Shown piece after piece: positions 25,870 through 37,037 of a stretch of 64,000 nucleotides of DNA. Each line of letters begins with the position of its first letter. The first letter of the stretch is position 1. The stretch comes from Mycobacterium colombiense CECT 3035 (GTDB lineage: Bacteria > Actinomycetota > Actinomycetes > Mycobacteriales > Mycobacteriaceae): NCBI RefSeq assembly GCF_002105755.1, contig NZ_CP020821.1, positions 3,658,001-3,722,000 on the forward strand, written 5' to 3'. The notes under the pieces were generated by a model. It had not been told where the DNA came from, ran no database searches, and was given only the letters and a program-made list of their open reading frames with translations. The position numbers were made by a program, and so were the translations under genes.

Positions 25870-26877
25870 GTGGGCTGCGCGCACCACGATGGTGTGCTCA
25901 CCGCGTGGCACCAGCTCACCGATGACCGGTGCCTCCGGGATCTCCCCGGCGATCAGCAGCCCACCGGAGGTCTGCGCGTCGGCGAGCAGCAGGGCGTCGT
26001 CGGAGCCCACGGCCGACAGGTCGACGTGCGGCGCCACCCAGTCGAGGTTGCGCCGGGTGCCCCCGCTGACGTAGCCGGCGGCCAGCGCTTCGCGCGCGCC
26101 GTCCAGGTAGGGCACCGCCGCCGAGTCGATCACCGCGGTGACGCCGCTGGCCCGCGCCAGCTTGTGCAGGTGTCCGAGCAGCCCGAAACCGGTGACATCC
26201 GTGGCACATTCGATGCCGGCCGCCAGCGCCGCGGCGGCCGCCTCGGCGTTGAGCGTGGTCATCACGGCGATCGCCTCCTCGAAGCGCTCCCCGGTGGCCT
26301 TGTGACGGTTGTTCAGGACGCCGACACCGAGCGGCTTGGTCAGCGACAGCGGCGTTCCCGGTTTTCCGGAATCGTTGCGCAGCAGGCGGTTTGGGTCGGC
26401 TATCCCGGTGACCGCCAGCCCGTACTTGGGCTCGGGGTCGTCGACGCTGTGTCCGCCGGCCAGGTGGCAGCCGGCCAGGCCGCACACGTCGAGCCCGCCG
26501 CGCAGCGTCTCGGCGGCCAGCTCGAACGGCAGCACCTCGCGCGGCCAGCCCAGCAGGTTCACCGCGACCACCGGGCGCCCGCCCATCGCGTAGACGTCGG
26601 ACAGCGCGTTGGTGGCCGCGATGCGGCCCCAGTCGTAGGCGTCGTCCACCACCGGGGTGAAGAAGTCCGTCGTCGCGATCAGCGCCGTCCCGTCCTGGAT
26701 GCGGACCACCGCCGCGTCGTCGCCGTTGTCGAGCCCGACCAGTAACTCCCCGACCGCGTCGCGCGGGGGGTTCGATCCCAGCCCGCGGACCACCTCCTCG
26801 AGCTCACCGGGCGGGATCTTGCAGGCGCAGCCGCCGCCATGGGCGTATTGAGTCAGTCGGTACGTCACGGCGTCCAT
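25858..26877 (-). CDS. selD: SelD, selenophosphate synthase
   Basis: A 339-residue AIR-synthase-like enzyme that makes selenophosphate from selenide and ATP. The glycine-rich N-terminal loop HGGGCACKIPP holds the catalytic Cys and Lys; this enzyme uses Cys, not Sec. Further landmarks are DDAAV, TTDFFTPVVDD, NALSDVYAMGG, and ATDVTGFGLLGHL. I choose the ATG giving MDAVTYRLTQY. The gene is divergent from tRNA-Sec (45 bp apart) and reads towards the fdh genes, so selD and fdhA may share a transcript across the repeat array. Its stop codon is formed by the edge of the array. Confidence 0.94.
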   Translation of the reverse strand: MDAVTYRLTQYAHGGGCACKIPPGELEEVVRGLGSNPPRDAVGELLVGLDNGDDAAVVRIQDGTALIATTDFFTPVVDDAYDWGRIAATNALSDVYAMGGRPVVAVNLLGWPREVLPFELAAETLRGGLDVCGLAGCHLAGGHSVDDPEPKYGLAVTGIADPNRLLRNDSGKPGTPLSLTKPLGVGVLNNRHKATGERFEEAIAVMTTLNAEAAAAALAAGIECATDVTGFGLLGHLHKLARASGVTAVIDSAAVPYLDGAREALAAGYVSGGTRRNLDWVAPHVDLSAVGSDDALLLADAQTSGGLLIAGEIPEAPVIGELVPRGEHTIVVRAAHRSP

Positions 26878-26922
26878 GGTGCCCGCGGCGCGGAGGCTGC
26901 GACAATTGGCGCCATGGCTCAA

Positions 26923-27017
26923 GGAGGCGTGTCCGGTCTGGTGACCGGCGCGGTCTTCAAAACCGTCGAACGGCAGTCGCTGCCGTTGGCGGGTTCAATT
27001 CCCGTCCGCCTCCGCCA
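26923..27017 (+). tRNA. selC: tRNA-Sec (anticodon TCA)
   Basis: This 95-nt tRNA has the acceptor stem GGAGGCG/CGCCTCC, discriminator G and encoded CCA. The D stem is an extended 6-bp helix (CCGGTC/GACCGG), the anticodon loop is CTTCAAA with anticodon TCA, and the long variable arm is AACGGCAG-TCG-CTGCCGTT. These are the diagnostic features of bacterial selenocysteine tRNA. It lies 18 bp before selA. Confidence 0.96.
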
Positions 27018-27035
27018 TGTTCTTCCGGGCCCGAC

Positions 27036-28327
27036 ATGAGCGACCCGCGCCGCCGGGTGCCCGGCACCGACACGCTGCTCGCCGACCCGCGGCTGGTCGC
27101 GGCGCAGCGGGTGCTCGGCCGCGAGCTGGTCAAGTCGGTGATCACCGCGGCACAACGGCGGGCGCGGGCCGGAGAGATCACACCCGAGCAGGTCGCCGAG
27201 CACGCGGTCGCCGCCCTGCCCGCCACCGCGTCGAGCCTGCGGCCGGTCATCAACGCCACCGGCGTAGTGGTGCACACCAATCTCGGCCGCGCCCCGTTGT
27301 CGCGGGCCGCGCTGGACGCGGTGGTGGCCGCCGGCGGGGCCACCGACGTGGAGTTCGACCTGGCGACGGGCCGGCGCGCGCGGCGCGGCCGGGGTGCGCT
27401 GGCCGCGCTGGCGGGTGCGGTCCCCACCGCCGGCGGCGTGCACGTCGTCAACAACAACGCGGCCGCGCTGCTGTTGACCGCCATGACCCTGGCGCCCGGC
27501 AAGGAAATCGTGCTCAGCCGCGGCGAACTCGTCGAAATCGGTGACGGCTTCCGCATTCCCGAGCTACTGGAATCCACCGGATCGCGACTGCGCGAAGTCG
27601 GCACCACCAACCGCACCAGCCTGCGCGACTACGCCGAGGCGCTCGGCCCGCAGACCGGATTCGTGCTGAAGGTGCATCCGTCCAACTTCCACGTCACCGG
27701 GTTCACCTCGGCCGTGGACGTCGCGACGTTGGCGCCGGAACTGCGCGGGCTCGGCGTACCGCTGGTGGTCGACATCGGCTCCGGCCTGCTGTCGCCACAC
27801 CCGGTGCTGCCCGACGAGCCGGACGCGGCGTCGACGCTGGCCGACGGCGCGGACCTGGTGACCGCGAGCGGGGACAAACTGCTGGGCGGGCCGCAGGCGG
27901 GGTTGCTGTTCGGCCGCGCCGAGCTGATCGAGCGGATCCGCCGCCATCCCGCGGCGCGCGCCCTGCGGGTCGACAAGCTGACGCTGGCCGCGCTCGAGGC
28001 GACGCTGCTGGGGCCGCCCCGCCCGTGGCGCAGGCGCTGGCCGCCGACGTGGAGCGGCTGCGCGCGCGGGCCGCGTCGCTGGCCGCCGACCTGCCCGGCG
28101 CCACCGCGGTGGACTGCGTCGCGGCCGTCGGCGGCGGTGGGGCGCCCGGGGTCGAACTGCCCAGCGCCGCGGTGAGCCTGCCCGAGTCCTACGCCGCCGC
28201 GCTGCGCCTGGCCAGCCCACCCGTCGTGGGCCGGCTGGAGGGCGGCCGGTGCCTGCTCGACCTGTGCACGGTGGCACCCGAGGACGACGCGCTGCTGGCA
28301 GCCGCGGTACGGGCGTGTTCGTCCTAG
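27036..28327 (+). CDS. selA: SelA, selenocysteine synthase (frame broken near the 3' end)
   Basis: A PLP enzyme that converts Ser-tRNA-Sec to Sec-tRNA-Sec. Recognisable parts are PVINATGVVVHTNLGRAP, VNNNAAALLL, SRGELVEIGDGFRIPE, and the PLP-lysine loop SGDKLLGGPQAG. The frame shifts near 28014-28024: after ATLLGP the proper continuation PVAQALAADVERLRAR is in another frame and runs to a stop at 28325-28327. One extra C in the run at 28017-28020 gives a continuous 430-residue protein of normal length. I treat the break as probable sequence error. The 3' end overlaps selB by 13 bp. Confidence 0.9.
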
Positions 28328-30027
28328 CCACCGCCGGACACGTCGATCACGGCAAATCGACCCTGCTGCAACGGATCACCGGGATGTGGCCGGATCGGCT
28401 GGCCGAGGAGCGGCGCCGCGGCCTGACCATCGATCTGGGCTTCGTGTGGACGGAGCTCGGCGGCCGGCAGATCGCGTTCGTCGACGTGCCCGGCCACGAA
28501 CGGTTCGTGGCCAACATGCTGGCCGGCGTGGGGCCGGTACCCCTGAATGGCGGAGTGGTGTTCGTCGTCGCCGCCACCGAGGGCTGGATGCCGCAATCGG
28601 AGGAGCATCTGGCCGCCCTGGAGGCGCTGGGGATCCGGCACGGGCTGCTGGTGATCAGCAAGGCAGATCTCGCCGACCCGCGCCCGGCGGCGCGGCAGGC
28701 GGTCGAAAGGCTGTCCGCCACATCGCTTTCCGGAATCCCGGTGGCCGTTTCCACCGACCTCGACCGGGTGCGGGCGGAACTGGCGGCGCTGACCGACCGG
28801 TTGCCGGCGCCCGATCCCGGCGCCGATGTGCGGCTGTGGGTCGACCGCAGCTTCACCGTGCGGGGAGCGGGCACCGTCGTCACCGGCACGCTGGGCGCCG
28901 GCACGGTGCGGGTGGGCGATGAACTCGAGCACGCCGGGCGGCGGGTCACCGTCCGCGGGCTGCAGTCGTTGGGCCACCCGGCGGAGGCAGTGGGCCCGGT
29001 TTCCAGGGTGGCGCTGAATCTACGGGGCGTTGACCGGCACGAGATCGGCCGCGGGGATACCGTGCGCACGCCGGGCGCGTGGCTGGACACCACGGAGATC
29101 GACGTCGCGCTGAGAGCCGCCGACAGCTTGCACCGCCAGCTCGTGCTGCACATCGGGTCGGCGGCGGTGCCGGTGCAGGTGCGCCGGCTGGGGACGGCGG
29201 CGGCGCGGCTGCGGCTGGCCAGGCCGCTGCCGCTGCGGGTTTCGGACATCGGGCTGCTCCGCGACCCCGGACAGCACCGCATCGCGGCGCGAGTCGAGGT
29301 GCTCGACGTACGCCCGCCCGCGCTGCGGCGGCGCGGCGCTGCGCGGGCGCGCGCCGACGAGCTGGCCACCGGCGAGGTCGCCGCACCCGCCGTCGCGCGC
29401 GCGGCGGAGTTGCGTGCCATGGGCCTGCCGCCGCGCGGGCAGCGGGTGGGCGACTGGGTGGTGGATCCGCGGTGGTGGGCGGCGCGGCGCGAGGAGGCGG
29501 CCGCGGCGGTGCGGCGCTGGGCGGACGATCACGACGTCGCGGCGGGCATGCCGCTCGAGACGTTGCGGCAGCAGGTCGGGCTGCCCGCCGCCGACCTGCT
29601 GCCGCAGTTGCTGGACGGCACGGGTCTGGAGGTTGCCGGCGGGTTGGTCCGCCCGCCCGGGTCGGGCCTGCCGGCCCGCGTCGACAAGGCTGTGTCCGCG
29701 GTCGAGGAGTGGCTGGCCGCCGAGCCGTTCCGGGCGCCCGAGGCCGACGAGCTGGCCGAGCTGAAGCTGGGCCCGCGCGAGCTGGCCGCGGCCGTGCGGG
29801 CCGGGCGGCTGACCCGGATCGCCGACGGGGTGGTGCTGGGACCCGATGCCCTGGACCGCGCCGCCGGCGTGCTGGCGGCGCTGCCGCAACCGTTCACCGT
29901 CAGCGAGGCGCGCCGCGCGCTGGGCACCACCCGGCGGGTGGCCGTGCCGCTGCTGGAACAGCTCGACGCCCGGCGCGTGACGCGCCGCGGCGACGACGGA
30001 ACCCGGGTGGTTACAGCCGCTCTTTGA
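28315..30027 (+). CDS. selB: SelB, selenocysteine-specific elongation factor
   Basis: A 570-residue translation GTPase that brings Sec-tRNA-Sec to the ribosome at UGA codons with a SECIS hairpin. The G1 motif is AGHVDHGKST, G3 is DVPGHERF and the guanine motif is SKAD (usually NKxD). Two EF-Tu-like beta-barrel domains follow, then C-terminal winged helices that bind SECIS RNA. The GTG start just before FVLATAGHVDHG is chosen; it overlaps the end of selA. The 3' end overlaps the convergent YqeY-like gene by 17 bp. Confidence 0.94.
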   Translation: MFVLATAGHVDHGKSTLLQRITGMWPDRLAEERRRGLTIDLGFVWTELGGRQIAFVDVPGHERFVANMLAGVGPVPLNGGVVFVVAATEGWMPQSEEHLAALEALGIRHGLLVISKADLADPRPAARQAVERLSATSLSGIPVAVSTDLDRVRAELAALTDRLPAPDPGADVRLWVDRSFTVRGAGTVVTGTLGAGTVRVGDELEHAGRRVTVRGLQSLGHPAEAVGPVSRVALNLRGVDRHEIGRGDTVRTPGAWLDTTEIDVALRAADSLHRQLVLHIGSAAVPVQVRRLGTAAARLRLARPLPLRVSDIGLLRDPGQHRIAARVEVLDVRPPALRRRGAARARADELATGEVAAPAVARAAELRAMGLPPRGQRVGDWVVDPRWWAARREEAAAAVRRWADDHDVAAGMPLETLRQQVGLPAADLLPQLLDGTGLEVAGGLVRPPGSGLPARVDKAVSAVEEWLAAEPFRAPEADELAELKLGPRELAAAVRAGRLTRIADGVVLGPDALDRAAGVLAALPQPFTVSEARRALGTTRRVAVPLLEQLDARRVTRRGDDGTRVVTAAL

Positions 30028-30475
30028 CGGCGGCCGAGAGGCGGGCGCCGTCGGCCTTGCCGGCGGCGATCGCGGTGGCGGCCTTCATCACCATGCCCAT
30101 CTGTTTCATCCCCGGCCGCTCGCCGATTTCCTCGGCTACCTGCGCGATCGCGGTGTCGGCGACGTCGGCCACCTCGGCCTCGGTGAGCGGGGTGGGCAGG
30201 TACTCGTCGATGATCCGCCCCTCGGCGTGTTCGTTGGCGGCGAGCTCTCCGCGCCCGTTCTGGGTGTAGATCTCCGCGGATTCGCTCCGCTTGCGGGATT
30301 CCTTCGCGAGCACCTTGAGGACCTCCTCGTCGGTGAGGTCCCTGGCCTCCTTACCGGAGACTTCCTCGGTTTGGATCGCAGCCAACAGCATGCGCAGGGT
30401 GGCCGTTCGCAACTTGTCCTGGGCCTTCATCGCCGCGGTGAGGTCGGTCCGGATCCGGGATTTGAGTTCCGCCAT
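30011..30475 (-). CDS. GatB/YqeY domain protein (Rv3688c-like)
   Basis: A 154-residue YqeY-family protein. YqeY resembles the C-terminal tRNA-binding tail of GatB of the tRNA amidotransferase. Conserved parts are LKSRIRTDLTAAMKAQDK, LRMLLAAIQTEEV, EYLPTPLTEAEV and GERPGMKQMGMVMKA. It may take part in tRNA-dependent amidation or translation, but the role is not proven in mycobacteria. The ATG giving MAELKSR is chosen. It corresponds to Rv3688c and marks the return to the M. tuberculosis gene order after the accessory block. Confidence 0.88.
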   Translation of the reverse strand: MAELKSRIRTDLTAAMKAQDKLRTATLRMLLAAIQTEEVSGKEARDLTDEEVLKVLAKESRKRSESAEIYTQNGRGELAANEHAEGRIIDEYLPTPLTEAEVADVADTAIAQVAEEIGERPGMKQMGMVMKAATAIAAGKADGARLSAAVKERL

Positions 30476-30587
30476 CTCTGAGACGCTACGCGCCGGGCGG
30501 GGGGTCAACGTTGTGAAATGCCCCGGCCGCCGACAGGATGGAGCCCATGACGAACGACGCGCCCGGCTGTAAAGGCCGCGGGGTTCG

Positions 30588-31836
30588 GTGAGCGCGCCGC
30601 CGCCTGGTTATCCGGCTGGTCCGCCACCGGCATCCGGCCCACAACCTCAATACGGTCCGCCTGCGGGCTACGGCCCACCACCCGGCTACGGCCCACCTGC
30701 GGGCTACGGCCCCCGCCGGGGTACCTGCCCCCGCCCGGCTACGGGCCACCACCGGGCTACGGACCCCCACCCGGCTACGGGCCCCCACCCGGCTACGGGC
30801 CTGCGCCCGGCTACGGGCCTGCGCCCGGCTATGGATCGCCGCAACCCTTCGGCACACCGCCGGGCTACGGGGCCGCCAAGCCCGGGATCATCCCGCTGCG
30901 GCCGCTGACGCTCGGCGACATCTTCAACGGCGCGGTCGGCTACGTCCGGGCCAATCCGAAGGCGACGCTGGGCCTGACCGCCATCGTCGTGGTGATCATG
31001 CAGATCGTCACCAAGGTCGCCTTCTTCGGGCCGCTCGCCGCGGCCGACAGGCTGGCCAGCGACCAGCCCGGTCAGCTGAGCTCAGGCGTGCTGGGGCCTG
31101 GTCGGTATCGGTGGGCGGCGGCATCCTGGTCGGCTGGCTGGGCGGCATGCTGCTGTCCGGGATGCTCACCGTCATCGTCGGTCGGGCGGTGTTCGGGTCA
31201 TCCATCACCATCGGCGAAACCTGGAGCAAGATCCGCGGTCGACTGCTGGCCCTGCTCGGCCTGGCCCTGCTGGAAGCCGTGGTGGTCGCGGCCCTCGCCG
31301 GGCTGGTCGCGGTGATCATCGGCGTGCTGGCGGCGATCGGCAGCGCCGTGGCGGCCGTCGTGTTGGGCATCCCGCTGGTGCTGGTCGTCCTCGCGCTGCT
31401 GGTATTCCTGTACACGGTGGTGTTGTTCGCCCCGGTGCTGATCGTGCTGGAGCGGCTCCCCGTCATGGACGCCATCGCCCGCTCGTTCAAGCTGGTGCGC
31501 AACGGCTTCTGGCGGGTGCTGGGCATCCGGGTGCTCGCGTTCTTGGTGACGTCGGTTGTCGCCAACGCCGTCGCGGTGCCGTTCAGCATCGCCGGCCAGT
31601 TCTTCCAGATCACCTCGTCCGGCACCGCATTCCTGGTCAGCACGGCGGTCCTCTCGGTAGGGGCGGCGATTGGCGAGATCATCACCGCACCCTTCAACGC
31701 GGGGGTCATCGTGCTGCTCTACACCGACCGCCGGATGCGCGCCGAGGCATTTGATCTGGTGCTGCAGAGCGGCGCCGCCCAGGGGCCCTACGCGGCCGCG
31801 TCCACCGACAACCTCTGGCTGACGCGGCCCCTGTAA
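30588..31836 (+). CDS. Membrane protein with Pro/Gly/Tyr-rich N-terminal repeats (Rv3689-like, frame broken twice)
   Basis: The N-terminal 95 residues or so are repeats of the type PPPGYGP. The rest is a membrane domain with about six helices, beginning PLTLGDIFNGAVGYVRANP and continuing IVVVIMQIVTKVAFFGPLAA, then GGGILVGWLGGMLL. Three frames carry this protein in turn, with breaks at a C run (30710-30714) and a G run (31093-31096). One added base at each gives 416 residues. It matches Rv3689 in position and character; the function is unknown. The GTG start is followed by SAPPPGYPAG. It precedes the DUF4129-DUF4350-moxR2-DUF58 genes. Confidence 0.83.
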
Positions 31837-31861
31837 GGGCCGAGCGAGGACTAGCTCAAGC

Positions 31862-32515
31862 ATGCCTTCCATCGACGTCGACCGCGATGCCGCACATCGC
31901 GCCGCGCAGGACGAGCTGAACAAACCGATCTATTCCAAGGGCTCCGCGCGGGAACATTTCGTCGACTGGCTCAACGACCTGATCTACCGGCTGCTGCAGA
32001 AAACCTCCGCCCTGCCGGGGGGATGGCTCACCGCCACGGTGCTGTTCATCCTGCTCGCCATCGCGGTGATCGCCGGCATCTACGTGCTGCGGCGCACCAT
32101 GCGCACCCGCCGCGGCGGCGACTACGCGTTGTTCGAAGCCGCCCAACTGACCGCCGCCCAGCACCGCGCGACCGCGGAAAGCTTTGCGGCCGAGGGGGAT
32201 TGGGCCGCCGCGATTCGTCACCGGCTGCGCGCAGTCGCCCGCCAGCTCGAAGAGACCGGCGTGCTGACAGCGGCCCCCGGCCGCACGGCCAACGAGCTGG
32301 CCCGCGACGCCGGTGCCGCATTGCCCCACCTGGCCGGCGAATTAACGCAAGCGGCAACGGCTTTCAACGATGTGACGTACGGCGAACAGCCCGGGACCCA
32401 GGACGCCTACCGGATGATCGCCGAGCTGGACGACCACCTGCGGTCCCGCTGGCAGGGCGGTCCGCTGGAGCCCGGCCGGGCCCATGCACCCGAGTCATGG
32501 GCGCAGGTGCGGTGA
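31862..32515 (+). CDS. DUF4129 domain membrane protein (Rv3690-like)
   Basis: A 217-residue protein with one membrane helix (about 55-77) and a cytoplasmic DUF4129 domain (about 100-200: AAQLTAAQHRATAESFAAEG, GRTANELARDAG). DUF4129 proteins regularly accompany MoxR ATPases and DUF58 proteins. The role is unknown, perhaps in assembly of the complex. The stop overlaps the next start (TGATG). Confidence 0.85.
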   Translation: MPSIDVDRDAAHRAAQDELNKPIYSKGSAREHFVDWLNDLIYRLLQKTSALPGGWLTATVLFILLAIAVIAGIYVLRRTMRTRRGGDYALFEAAQLTAAQHRATAESFAAEGDWAAAIRHRLRAVARQLEETGVLTAAPGRTANELARDAGAALPHLAGELTQAATAFNDVTYGEQPGTQDAYRMIAELDDHLRSRWQGGPLEPGRAHAPESWAQVR

Positions 32516-33650
32516 TGGCGACGATCACCGGGGCCGCTCCCGAAACCGCCCCTCGGCGCAGGCGCTCCTGGCGCTGGGTGCTCGTCATCCTGCTGGCGCT
32601 CGCCGTCATCGGCGGCGTCGACGCGTACCTGAGCGCACCGCGCCCCGGCGCCCGGATGGACCCCGCGTCGACCGGCTCGGACGGCGCCCACGCGCTGGTG
32701 CAGTTGCTGCGTGACGCCGGAGTCGACGTCGTCGTGGCCAACAACATCGCCGACGTCGAACACGCGGCCCGCCCCGACGCGCTGATCCTGGTGGCCCAGA
32801 GCCAATACCTCACCGACACGCTGCTGGACCGGCTGGACAACGTGCATTCGGACCTGCTGCTGGTGGAGCCGACCACCCGGACCCGCGAGGCGCTGCTGCC
32901 GGGCGTGCGGGTCTCCGGCGCCAACGGCTTTGACCTCGACCCGAATTGCACTCTGCGCGAAGCTGTTCGCGCCGGGCCCGTCCGATTCGGGGCCAGCAAC
33001 ACCTACAAGTCCAAAGACGGCCGCGCGATGACCCGCTGCTACGACGGTGCGCTGATCCGCTTCCGCAACGACGGACGCACCGTCACCGCCGTCGGCAGCA
33101 CCGACTTCATGACGAACGGCAGCCTGCTGCAGGCGGGCAACGCCGCGCTGGCGATGAATCTCGCGGGCGACCGGCCCCGGCTCATCTGGTACGCCCCGCA
33201 CCACGTCGAAGGTGAATCCTCGCCCAAGGCAACGCTTTTCCAGCTGATTCCGCCCAACGTCGTCTGGATGGTCGGGCAACTGGCGCTGGTGGTGCTGCTG
33301 GTCGCCATGTGGAAGGGTCGTCGGCCCGGTCCGCTGGTGGCCGAGGAGCTGCCCGTGGTGGTGCGCGCCTCGGAGACCGTCGAAGGTCGCGGCCGGCTGT
33401 ACCGGTCCCGACGGGCACGCGATCGCGCGGCCGCCGCTCTGCGCGCCGCCACGGTGGCGCGGCTACTGCCGCGGCTCGGCCTGGGTGCGGGCGCTGCGCC
33501 GGCCGCGGTGGTGACCACAGCGGCCCAGCGCACCGGATCGGATCCGGCTTTCGTCTCCTACCATCTGTTCGGTCCGCCCCCGGCGACCGACAACGACCTG
33601 TTACAACTTGCCCGTGCGCTCGACGAAATCGAAAGGCAGGTCGCACACCC

Positions 33651-33654
<4 letters not shown>
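32515..33654 (+). CDS. DUF4350 domain membrane protein (Rv3691-like)
   Basis: A 379-residue protein with an N-terminal membrane helix after a basic stretch (RRRRSWRWVLVILLALAVIG), a large extracytoplasmic DUF4350 domain (DGAHALVQLLRDAGVDVVVA, ILVAQSQYLTDTL) and a second membrane helix (about 245-265) before a basic cytoplasmic tail. The domain resembles a glutamine-amidotransferase-like sensor fold. It is part of the conserved MoxR operon. Both ends overlap neighbours by 1 to 4 bp, so the operon is tightly coupled. Confidence 0.85.
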
Positions 33655-34627
<973 letters not shown>

Positions 34628-34628
<1 letters not shown>

Positions 34629-35950
34629 TGGTCCTGACCGGACGCGCCGGGCTGGTCGCATTGATCTGCGTCCTGCCCATCGCGCTATCTCCTTGGCCCG
34701 CAATCACTTTCGCGGCCCTGCTGATAGCGCTGGCAATCGCGGTCGTCCTCGACATCGTCCTGGCGGCCGGCACGACCGGACTGCGCTACGTGCGTTCCCC
34801 GGATCGCTCGGCGCGGCTGGGACAGCAGGTGGAGTGCGGCCTGTCGATCCACAACGACGGGCCGCGCCGCTTCCGCGGCCAGATCCGCGACGCCTGGCCG
34901 CCCAGCGCCCAGGCGCGACCGCGCGTCCACCCCATCGACATCCCCGCCGGCCAAGACCAGCACGTCGAGACGCAGCTTCAACCCGTTCGGCGCGGCGACC
35001 AGCGGGCGACGGTGGTGACCGCCCGATCGATCGGCCCGCTCGGGCTGGCGGGACGGCAGCGTTCGCGGCCGGTGCCCGGGCAGCTGCGGGTGCTGCCCCC
35101 GTTCCTGGCCCGCAAGCACCTGCCGTCGCGGCTCGCCAAGCTCCGTGAGATCGACGGGCTGCTGCCGACGCTGGTTCGCGGGCAGGGCACCGAATTCGAC
35201 TCGCTGCGAGAGTATGTCGTCGGCGACGACGTGCGCTCCATCGACTGGCGCGCCACCGCGCGCCGCGCCGACGTGGTGGTGCGCACCTGGCGGCCCGAGC
35301 GCGACCGGCGGGTGGTGATCGTGCTCGACACCGGCCGTACGGCGGCCGGCCGGGTCGGCGTCGACCCAACCGCGTCCGATCCGGCGGGCTGGCCGCGGCT
35401 GGATTGGTCGATGGACGCCGCGTTGCTGTTGGCGGCCCTGGCGTCGCGGGCCGGCGACCATGTCGACTTCCTCGCCCACGACCGGGTGAGCCGGGCCGGC
35501 GTGTTCGGCGCCTCGCGCACCGAGCTGCTCGCCCAGCTGGTCGACGCGATGGCCCCCGTGCAACCGTCCCTTGTCGAATCGGATTGGCGGGCAATGGCTT
35601 CGGCCATCGCGCTGCGCGCCCGCCGACGGTCACTGGTGGTGCTGCTGACCGACCTCAACCCGGCCGCGCTGGACGAGGGCCTGCTGCCCGTATTGCCGCA
35701 GCTGTCGGCTAAGCATCACCTGCTGCTGGCGGCGGTCTCCGATCCGCGCGTCGACCAAATGGCCGCGGGCCGTTCGGATGCCGCGGCGGTGTACGACGCG
35801 GCGGCCGCCGAGCGATCCCGCAACGACCGCGGCGCGATCGCCGCCCGGCTGCGTCGCAGCGGGGTGGAGGTCGTCGACGCCCCGCCCACCGAACTCGCAC
35901 CCGCGCTGGCCGACCACTACCTGGCGATGAAGGCAACCGGGCGGCTGTAG
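34628..35950 (+). CDS. DUF58 domain protein (Rv3693-like)
   Basis: A 440-residue protein with two N-terminal membrane helices and the DUF58 signature DDVRSIDWRATARRADVVV followed by a von Willebrand A-like fold (RRVVIVLDTGRT). It is the usual partner of MoxR. The GTG start shares a base with the moxR2 stop (TAGTG). It is the last gene of the operon and converges with the SpoIIM-like gene 17 bp away. Confidence 0.9.
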
Positions 35951-35967
35951 CCGCCGGCGACCCGCAC

Positions 35968-36960
35968 TCAGCGGGTCGGGACGAAGTCCGGCGCCTCGGC
36001 CATGTCGCCGCTCTCCCCGGCCTGCACCGCGCGGCGGCCGAAGTAGACGATGTAGGACAGGAACGCCACCTCGGCGATGACGCCGATGCCGACCCGCACG
36101 AACGTCGGCAAGGGTGAGGGGGTGACCAGCGCTTCGATCAATCCCGACACCAGCAGCACCGCAACCAGACCCATGGCGACCGAGACGACGGCGCGACCCT
36201 GTTCGGCGAGCACCTGGCCCCGGGGCCGGTCCCCGGGCGAGATCACCGACCACCCCAGCCGCATTCCCGTTGCGCCGGAGAGGAATACCGCCGTCAGCTC
36301 CAGCAGCCCGTGCGGGACAAGCAGACCCAGCAGCAGGGCTCCCTTGCCGGCCGGGAACATCAGCCCGGCGATGACACCCAGGTTGGCGGCATTTTGAAAC
36401 AGCACAAAGGGTATCGGCACGCCCAGCACCACCGACATCGCGATGCATTGCGCGGAGACCCACGAGTTGTTTACCCAGATTTGCAGCGCGAACGCCGCGG
36501 CGGGATGTTCGCTGTAGTAGGACTCCACGTCGTGGTTGACCAATTGCTGGATGTCGCTGGGTGTTCCGAGCGATGACTGCACATCCGGGTTTCCGGCCAC
36601 CCAGAGCGCGACGATCACGACCACCGCGAAGAACGCCGCCGCGGTGGCCAGCCACCACCGCCAGGTGCGGTAGGCCACGACCGGGAACGACACCGTCCAG
36701 AACCGGGTGAAGGCACTGCTGAGCGGCGCGTGGGCACTGGTCACCGCCGACCGGGCGCGCGCGACCAGGCTCGAGAGCCGGCCGATCAACACGGAATCCG
36801 ACGACGCGGATCGCAGCATCGACAGGTGCGTGGAGACCCGCTGGTAAAGCTCGACCAGTTCGTCGATCTCCGCGCCGGACAGCGACCGGCGCCGCCCGAT
36901 CAACCGGTCCAGGCGGTCCCAGGTAGGACGATGGGCCAGCACGAACGCATCGACATCCAC
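35968..36960 (-). CDS. SpoIIM-family membrane protein (Rv3694c-like)
   Basis: A 330-residue protein with an N-terminal soluble region (WDRLDRLIGRRRSLSGAEID) and five to six membrane helices. The region MSVVLGVPIPFVLFQNAANLG and the turn PHGLLELTAVFLSGATG are typical for the stage II sporulation M family. Non-sporulating actinobacteria carry these genes beside RDD and MoxR genes. The function is unknown. It is divergent from the RDD gene with 77 bp between them. Confidence 0.87.
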   Translation of the reverse strand: MDVDAFVLAHRPTWDRLDRLIGRRRSLSGAEIDELVELYQRVSTHLSMLRSASSDSVLIGRLSSLVARARSAVTSAHAPLSSAFTRFWTVSFPVVAYRTWRWWLATAAAFFAVVVIVALWVAGNPDVQSSLGTPSDIQQLVNHDVESYYSEHPAAAFALQIWVNNSWVSAQCIAMSVVLGVPIPFVLFQNAANLGVIAGLMFPAGKGALLLGLLVPHGLLELTAVFLSGATGMRLGWSVISPGDRPRGQVLAEQGRAVVSVAMGLVAVLLVSGLIEALVTPSPLPTFVRVGIGVIAEVAFLSYIVYFGRRAVQAGESGDMAEAPDFVPTR

Positions 36961-37037
36961 CCTCGGCAGCCTAATCGCACCGCCGGCAGGGCAAAGTGCG
37001 GCCGGCCGCGCCCACCCAGCCTGTACCGTTCGAAGTT

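Noticed and set aside
25540..26745. Long plus-strand open frame through the repeat array and opposite selD
   Set aside because: It is a shadow of selD in GC-rich DNA; only the repeat part resembles a known peptide, and there is no family or ribosome site.
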